Positions 13,302 through 17,453 of a stretch of DNA of 17,453 bases are shown here, piece by piece; the first letter of the stretch is position 1; every line of letters starts with the position of its first letter. The DNA lies in contig PPDG01000458.1 in NCBI GenBank assembly GCA_002899795.1, positions 1 to 17,453 on the forward strand. Direction: 5' to 3'. The notes under the pieces were generated by a model that worked only from the letters and a program-made list of their open reading frames with translations, did no database searches and was not told the origin of the DNA. A program made the position numbers and the translations under genes. This DNA is from Desulfobacteraceae bacterium. Its GTDB lineage: Bacteria; Desulfobacterota; Syntrophobacteria; BM002.

Positions 13302-13826
13302 ATGAGTAGTCGACGCCGATCTCGAGAAATGGTCATCCAGGTACTTTACCAGGTTGATATGGCCCAAAGTGAAATTGGTGAAGCCCTGAGGCTATTCTGC
13401 GAGCATTTTAAGGCTCCCGACAGTATAAGAGATTTTGCAGTTGAGCTTGCCAATGGCGTACATAAATATCGAGAGGAAATCGATACTCTGATCAGTCGAT
13501 TTTCAGAGAATTGGAGGTTGGAGAGGATGTCTGCAGTCGATCGCAATATTCTCCGACTGGCCATATTTGAACTCCTTTACCGTGCGGACATCCCGGCCAA
13601 GGTTTCCATAAACGAAGCGGTGGATCTTGGTAAGAAGTATGGTTCAGAGGATTCCGGCTCGTTCATAAACGGCATTCTGGATAGAATTAGAGTAGATTTG
13701 GAAGAAGGGACACTCAAGGTTGCCACCGCGCCAGAACAGAGGCTTGGCGACCCGACCCAGAGAGGCGTGGATTCCAAGGAGGCAGCCCTTCGACAGAGCT
13801 CAGGGCAAGCAGGCAGTAAGCAGTAG
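13302..13826 (+). CDS. nusB: Transcription antitermination factor NusB
   Basis: NusB binds boxA RNA with NusE (S10) during rRNA antitermination. From the ATG at 13302 it begins MSSRRRSREMVIQVLYQVDMAQ. The C-terminal core has LERMSAVDRNILRLAIFELLYRADIPAKVSINEAVDLGKKYGSEDSGSFINGILDRI, ending about residue 128. At 174 aa it is longer than the usual 130-150, because roughly 45 weakly conserved residues follow the core. The last dozen or so (ALRQSSGQAGSKQ) are translated from an intergenic-type repeat, and the TAG stop itself lies inside a heptamer array. A TTG at 13287 would add five residues; the ATG has GCAGGA about five bases upstream. A terminator-like hairpin follows. Confidence 0.95.
   Translation: MSSRRRSREMVIQVLYQVDMAQSEIGEALRLFCEHFKAPDSIRDFAVELANGVHKYREEIDTLISRFSENWRLERMSAVDRNILRLAIFELLYRADIPAKVSINEAVDLGKKYGSEDSGSFINGILDRIRVDLEEGTLKVATAPEQRLGDPTQRGVDSKEAALRQSSGQAGSKQ
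13786..13813 (+). repeat. Dispersed CCTTCGACAG-type repeat, copy 2, inside nusB
   Basis: CCCTTCGACAGAGCTCAGGG followed by CAAGCAGG matches the copy at 6487-6512 (opposite strand) except for a two-base insertion and a few substitutions. It encodes the LRQSSGQAG tail of NusB. Confidence 0.7.
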
Positions 13827-13839
13827 GCAGTAAGCACTG
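13812..13839 (+). repeat. RGCAGTA heptamer array spanning the nusB stop
   Basis: GGCAGTA, AGCAGTA, GGCAGTA and AGCACTG occupy 13812-13839 without a slip. The nusB stop TAG is at 13824-13826. AGTAAGCAG (13815-13823) is complementary to CTGCTTACT (13896-13904), so this array too has a facing arm. Confidence 0.8.
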
Positions 13840-13870
13840 AAACCCACAAGAAGTCTCAGTGGGTTTTCAT
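13840..13870 (+). terminator. Possible intrinsic terminator after nusB
   Basis: AAACCCAC (13840-13847) pairs with GTGGGTTT (13859-13866) around an 11-base loop. It is followed by a short, impure T-stretch (TTCATTTA). It is the best terminator candidate in the window and would separate nusB from leuS, though the stem is only 8 bp. Confidence 0.6.
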
Positions 13871-13991
13871 TTACATTACATTCCCAAATCTTTTTCTGCT
13901 TACTAATTACCTCACCGCGTCGCCGCATCCGGTGGAAAACGGAGTACGGAAGTTCGAAGAGCGGAGAATCGAAGCAGTAGATAGGTATTCT

Positions 13992-13996
13992 GGAGG
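13992..13996 (+). promoter_or_regulatory. Ribosome binding site fixing the leuS start
   Basis: GGAGG four bases before the ATG at 14001 supports this start. The longer reading frame from a GTG at 13932 has no ribosome site and adds 23 residues absent from the family. Confidence 0.75.
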
Positions 13997-14000
13997 AACT

Positions 14001-16592
14001 ATGGAGGCCAAATATAATCCCAGCGAAATCGAACCCAAATGGCAGCTGATTTGGGAAGATCAGCGGCTTTTCAATGTAACCGAAGATGCCAGCAAGCCCA
14101 AATATTATCTCCTGGAAATGTTCCCCTACCCCTCGGGACGAATCCACATGGGACACGTGCGCAACTACACTATCGGTGACGTGGTGGCCAGGTACAAGAC
14201 GATGCGTGGATTCAACGTTATTCATCCCATGGGCTGGGATGCTTTCGGCATGCCGGCGGAAAACGCTGCTATCAAGGCCGAAAGCCATCCCGCTACCTGG
14301 ACATACAATAATATTGACCAAATGAAAGAACAGCTGAAGCAGATGGGTTTCAGCTACGATTGGAGCAGGGAACTGGCCACCTGTGACGTCTCTTACTATC
14401 GCTGGGAACAGTTGATGTTTCTCAAGATGTATGAACAAGGTCTGGCATACCGCGAAAAATCTTATGTGAACTGGTGTTCTACGTGCCAGACGGTGCTGGC
14501 CAACGAGCAGGTCGAGGGCGGGTTGTGTTGGCGCTGCAGTCATGGGGTGGAACAAAAGGAGATGGCACAGTGGTTTCTCAAAATCACTGATTATGTGGAT
14601 GAGCTGCTGGAATATTGTGAGCGCTTGCCAGGTTGGCCGGAGCGGGTGCTCACCATGCAGCGAAATTGGATAGGAAAAAGTCACGGGGCCATGATCCATT
14701 TCCCCTTGGAAAATTCTGCTGAACCCATAGAAGTTTACACCACACGTCAGGACACGGTATTCGGGGCAACTTTTATGAGTCTGGCCGTGGAGCACCCGCT
14801 GTCCTTGGAACTCTGCAAGGGGAGACCGGAGGAACCGGCCGTCAAAGAATTCATTGAAAAGACCAAACAGACACAACGGAGTGAGAGGACCTCCGAACTC
14901 CTTGAAAAAGAAGGTGTATTTACTGGAGCCTACTGCCGCAATCCCATGACGGACGAGCGGATGCCCATTTACGTTGCCAATTTTGTCCTGATGGCATACG
15001 GCACTGGTGCTGTGATGGCGGTACCCACACATGACCAGCGGGATTTTGAGTTCGCCATGGCTTATGATCTACCACTGAAAGTGGTAGTAGATCCGTCTGG
15101 TGGTGAGCTGGACGGCGACACCATGGAAGCGGCATACGAAGAAGACGGGATCCTAGTCAATTCAGGCGAATTTAGCGGCTTGGAGAGTGCAGCTGCCAGA
15201 GAGGCCATTAACCAGTATCTGGAATCGAACGGGCTGGGTAAGGCTGCTATCAACTATAGGTTGCGAGACTGGCTCATTTCCAGACAACGTTATTGGGGGG
15301 CTCCCATACCTATAATTTACTGTGACGAATGTGGCATTGTGCCCGTGCCGGATGAAGATCTGCCTGTCGTTTTACCCCTGGATGCCAGTCTCACGCCTGC
15401 TGGTGGGACACCCCTGCCAACCCTCAAAGAATTCGTCGAGACCACCTGCCCCGCGTGTAAGGGCGATGCCAGACGGGAGGTGGACACTATGGACACATTT
15501 GTGGAATCTTCCTGGTATTTCATGCGTTACACTTGTCCAGATTACCAGGAAGGACCACTGGATAGAGGCAGAAACGATTACTGGATGCCGGTGGACCAAT
15601 ATATCGGCGGCATTGAGCACGCCGTTCTCCATTTGCTTTACTCGAGGTTTTTTACCAAAGTGCTCAGAGATATGGGAATGGTGGGGCAGGACGAGCCCTT
15701 CACCAACTTGTTAACGCAGGGAATGGTTTGTAAAGAGACGCTCCGCTGTTCACAGCACGGCTGGCTGGCTCCGGAAGATGCTCAGGAGGAGAAGCCGGAG
15801 GTCTATCGCTGTCGTCATTGTGGTACTCTGGCAGAGATTGGCCGCAAAGAAAAGATGTCCAAGTCCAAAGGAAACGTGGTTGACCCTGGTGAGCTGGTTG
15901 AGCGTTACGGTGCAGATACGGTTCGTCTCTTCTGCCTTTTCGCCTCGCCGCCGGAAAAGGATCTGGAATGGAGCGACCGCGGCGTGGAGGGTAGCGCCCG
16001 CTTTCTCAACCGGCTCTGGCGATTGGTCCATGATGAGCTTGACAAACTTCACGGAATTGCTCCGTACGATGGCACTGAGCCGATAGAAGGTGATTTGAGG
16101 GCTTTGCATCGCAAGACCCATCAGACTATTAAAAAGGTCAGTGAAGATATCGAGCAACGGTTTCATTTTAATACTGCCATCAGTGCGGTCATGGAACTGG
16201 TGAATGCCATCTATCAATTTCGTTCTGAGGTTCGTTACGGTCCTGAGGCTCTTCCTGTTCTTCGTCTGGCAGTGGAGATGGCCATAATCCTGATCTCACC
16301 CATGGTGCCGCACATTGCAGATGAGATGTGGCAGACTCTGGGGCACGAGAAAAGCGTGGTGCAAGAATCCTGGCCGCAATGGGACGAGGAGGCAGTGGCA
16401 GAAGAGCAACAGCTCATTGTTGTTCAAGTCAACGGTAAATTGCGCAATCGTGTCTATGTGTCGCCGAGCGCTAGCAAAGAGGAAGTTCAACAAGTTGCTT
16501 TGGCTGACGAGCGGATCAAGACGTTCATTGGGGACAAACCCATTCGCAAGGTAGTGGTAGTTCCTGGAAGGTTGGTCAACGTTGTGGTGTAG
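14001..16592 (+). CDS. leuS: Leucyl-tRNA synthetase
   Basis: Class I synthetase charging tRNA-Leu, 863 aa (E. coli 860). It starts MEAKYNPSEIEPKWQLIWE. The HIGH signature is HMGH at residues 49-52 (PYPSGRIHMGH) and KMSKS is at 618-622. Zinc-type Cys pairs occur at WCSTCQTVLANEQVEGGLCWRC and CDECG/CPACKGD, and in the leucine-specific region before KMSKS (RCSQHGW...YRCRHCGT). The editing domain has the threonine-rich loop TTRQDTVFG with Thr252, and GTGAVMAVPTHDQRDFEF with the HDxRD aspartates at 345 and 348. Gln250 replaces the usual Pro of TTRPDT. I see no T-box leader in the upstream gap. lptE follows, as in many Gram-negative genomes. Confidence 0.98.
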   Translation: MEAKYNPSEIEPKWQLIWEDQRLFNVTEDASKPKYYLLEMFPYPSGRIHMGHVRNYTIGDVVARYKTMRGFNVIHPMGWDAFGMPAENAAIKAESHPATWTYNNIDQMKEQLKQMGFSYDWSRELATCDVSYYRWEQLMFLKMYEQGLAYREKSYVNWCSTCQTVLANEQVEGGLCWRCSHGVEQKEMAQWFLKITDYVDELLEYCERLPGWPERVLTMQRNWIGKSHGAMIHFPLENSAEPIEVYTTRQDTVFGATFMSLAVEHPLSLELCKGRPEEPAVKEFIEKTKQTQRSERTSELLEKEGVFTGAYCRNPMTDERMPIYVANFVLMAYGTGAVMAVPTHDQRDFEFAMAYDLPLKVVVDPSGGELDGDTMEAAYEEDGILVNSGEFSGLESAAAREAINQYLESNGLGKAAINYRLRDWLISRQRYWGAPIPIIYCDECGIVPVPDEDLPVVLPLDASLTPAGGTPLPTLKEFVETTCPACKGDARREVDTMDTFVESSWYFMRYTCPDYQEGPLDRGRNDYWMPVDQYIGGIEHAVLHLLYSRFFTKVLRDMGMVGQDEPFTNLLTQGMVCKETLRCSQHGWLAPEDAQEEKPEVYRCRHCGTLAEIGRKEKMSKSKGNVVDPGELVERYGADTVRLFCLFASPPEKDLEWSDRGVEGSARFLNRLWRLVHDELDKLHGIAPYDGTEPIEGDLRALHRKTHQTIKKVSEDIEQRFHFNTAISAVMELVNAIYQFRSEVRYGPEALPVLRLAVEMAIILISPMVPHIADEMWQTLGHEKSVVQESWPQWDEEAVAEEQQLIVVQVNGKLRNRVYVSPSASKEEVQQVALADERIKTFIGDKPIRKVVVVPGRLVNVVV

Positions 16593-16668
16593 GCCATTTC
16601 TCGATACGAGGACACGGCGACAGACTTGATCCGTTGAGCTGTTATGAAAGATTTATCGAAGATAATAG

Positions 16669-16676
16669 GGAAAGGA
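16669..16676 (+). promoter_or_regulatory. Ribosome binding site candidate for lptE
   Basis: GGAAAGGA lies five bases before the ATG at 16682. It supports that start over the ATG at 16736, which has no purine-rich site, even though 16736 gives the more normal signal peptide. Confidence 0.5.
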
Positions 16677-16681
16677 TAGAA

Positions 16682-17278
16682 ATGTCGAAGCACAGAGATA
16701 TATTAATCGCCGCGTCTCTGTTTCACCGTGTCTCCATGACACTCCTCTCCCGAAAAACATGGAGTCTCCCAGCGGTTCTGGCTGTACTTCTTGCCACCTT
16801 CCTGATGCTACTGGGGTGCGGCTACCACTTCGTCGGGACTGGTGGTCAAGCCCCTGGCGATATTCAGAGTATTGCTGTGAACGTTTTGGGCAACCAAACA
16901 GCCGAAATTGGCATTGAGACTATCTTTACAAATGCCATCCTTAATGAATTCATTCGCTGGAAGAGATTGCCGGTAAAACCCCTAAATGAGGCCGAAGCGG
17001 TTCTTGGTGGTAGTGTTGCCAGTATTAGGACGCAAACTGCTTCTCACCTCACACGAACCCGAACGCTCGAGACCCGGGTGACAGTCACTCTGTCTCTCAC
17101 CCTCACCCGGGTAGACACCGATGAGGTTCTCTGGCAGAACAAGAAACTGAGTTACCATGATGAATACGTTGAGGCGGGAAATGCCCTGAATACGAATAGA
17201 TTCAGACGTGAGGCTTTTCGTAGGATAGCAGAGTTTCTAGCCGAAAAAATCCATCAAGATCTCTTTGAGGAGTTCTAG
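16682..17278 (+). CDS. lptE: LPS-assembly lipoprotein LptE
   Basis: LptE is an outer-membrane lipoprotein that plugs LptD and helps insert lipopolysaccharide. A hydrophobic segment (SLPAVLAVLLATFLMLLGC) ends in a lipobox LLGC directly followed by GYHFVGTGG, the usual start of mature LptE. The rest matches the family: SIAVNVLGNQTAEIGIETIFTNAILNEF, then VLGGSVASIRTQTASH, VTLSLTLTRVDTDEVLWQNKKLSYHDEY, and a C-terminal helix REAFRRIAEFLAEKIHQDLFEEF. The start is uncertain. The ATG at 16682 (198 aa) has a ribosome site but puts the lipid Cys at 46. The ATG at 16736 (180 aa) puts it at 28, typical for a lipoprotein signal. A frame also opens at TTG 16634. It lies downstream of leuS, a common pairing; holA often follows and may begin past the window edge. 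Confidence 0.9.
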   Translation: MSKHRDILIAASLFHRVSMTLLSRKTWSLPAVLAVLLATFLMLLGCGYHFVGTGGQAPGDIQSIAVNVLGNQTAEIGIETIFTNAILNEFIRWKRLPVKPLNEAEAVLGGSVASIRTQTASHLTRTRTLETRVTVTLSLTLTRVDTDEVLWQNKKLSYHDEYVEAGNALNTNRFRREAFRRIAEFLAEKIHQDLFEEF

Positions 17279-17453
17279 GGCGCAGTCAGTAGTCTTTTGT
17301 TAAAAAAATTAGGAAATGGCGGGCGCTGGTGACTGATATCTCAGCCAACGACAATAGACGAGAATGATTTAGGCGTCAGTTTTGGAGCAAAGGAAAAGAC
17401 GTTGCTGATGGGGTAGGGTGCTTGTCCTCTCTTCACGAAAAGAATAAATACAA
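17279..17453 (+). other. Non-coding tail of the window
   Basis: No credible gene or RNA is visible in these 175 bases. The first part (CAGTCAGTAGTC) and GGTGACTGATATC at about 17328-17340 are loosely complementary, in the style of the other spacers, but too weakly to call. A run of seven A residues lies near 17305. It may be the leader of a gene beginning beyond the edge. Confidence 0.4.

Noticed and set aside
13932..14000. N-terminal extension of leuS from a GTG start
   Set aside because: No ribosome binding site, residues unlike the family, and a good GGAGG-ATG start at 14001.
13867..14000. T-box leader for leuS
   Set aside because: No T-box core sequence and no specifier-type stem could be recognised.
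13800..15032. Long minus-strand open frame (410 codons) opposite nusB/leuS
   Set aside because: It runs antisense through the conserved leuS catalytic region and has no recognisable domain.

Overview
This window reads as one long, entirely plus-strand stretch of bacterial housekeeping genes. Gene content and order resemble the fab / rpiB / glyA / nrdR / rib / nusB clusters of Deltaproteobacteria (Desulfobacterota). LptE, an outer-membrane LPS assembly lipoprotein, marks the organism as diderm. An EtfA with a fused ferredoxin domain and an acyl-CoA dehydrogenase suggest an anaerobe or syntroph-like metabolism. This placement is an inference from gene content; no rRNA or other phylogenetic marker is present.

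Layout. 1-6380: a fatty-acid block of fabH (3' end only), acyl-CoA dehydrogenase, etfB, etfA, fabG, fabF and then rpiB. The acyl-CoA dehydrogenase/ETF genes sit where fabD would be expected, and no acpP lies between fabG and fabF. 6756-8929: glyA, dCMP deaminase and nrdR, a one-carbon and deoxynucleotide block with tight or overlapping junctions. 9085-13121: a complete riboflavin set (ribD, ribE, ribBA, ribH). 13302-17278: nusB, leuS and lptE. The last 175 bases hold no gene I can support.

The genes are conventional and nearly all catalytic residues are intact. The striking feature is the spacers. Almost every intergenic gap over about 100 bp carries arrays of degenerate short words repeated with an exact 7-bp (sometimes 9-bp) period. 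Each gap has its own word, and in several gaps the array faces its reverse complement, so the spacer could fold into a long hairpin. The clearest cases are upstream of glyA (11 consecutive heptamers plus a perfect 19-bp inverted repeat), between ribD and ribE (both arms built of heptamers), and between nrdR and ribD (three nonamers per arm). A 207-bp imperfect palindrome with 24-bp ends follows rpiB and includes its stop codon. A related short repeat forms the 3' end of nusB. These spacers, more than any gene, are the candidate for something not well described.

Start codons were moved inward for fabG, glyA, ribH, nusB, leuS and lptE, where family length and ribosome binding sites argued against the longest frame.
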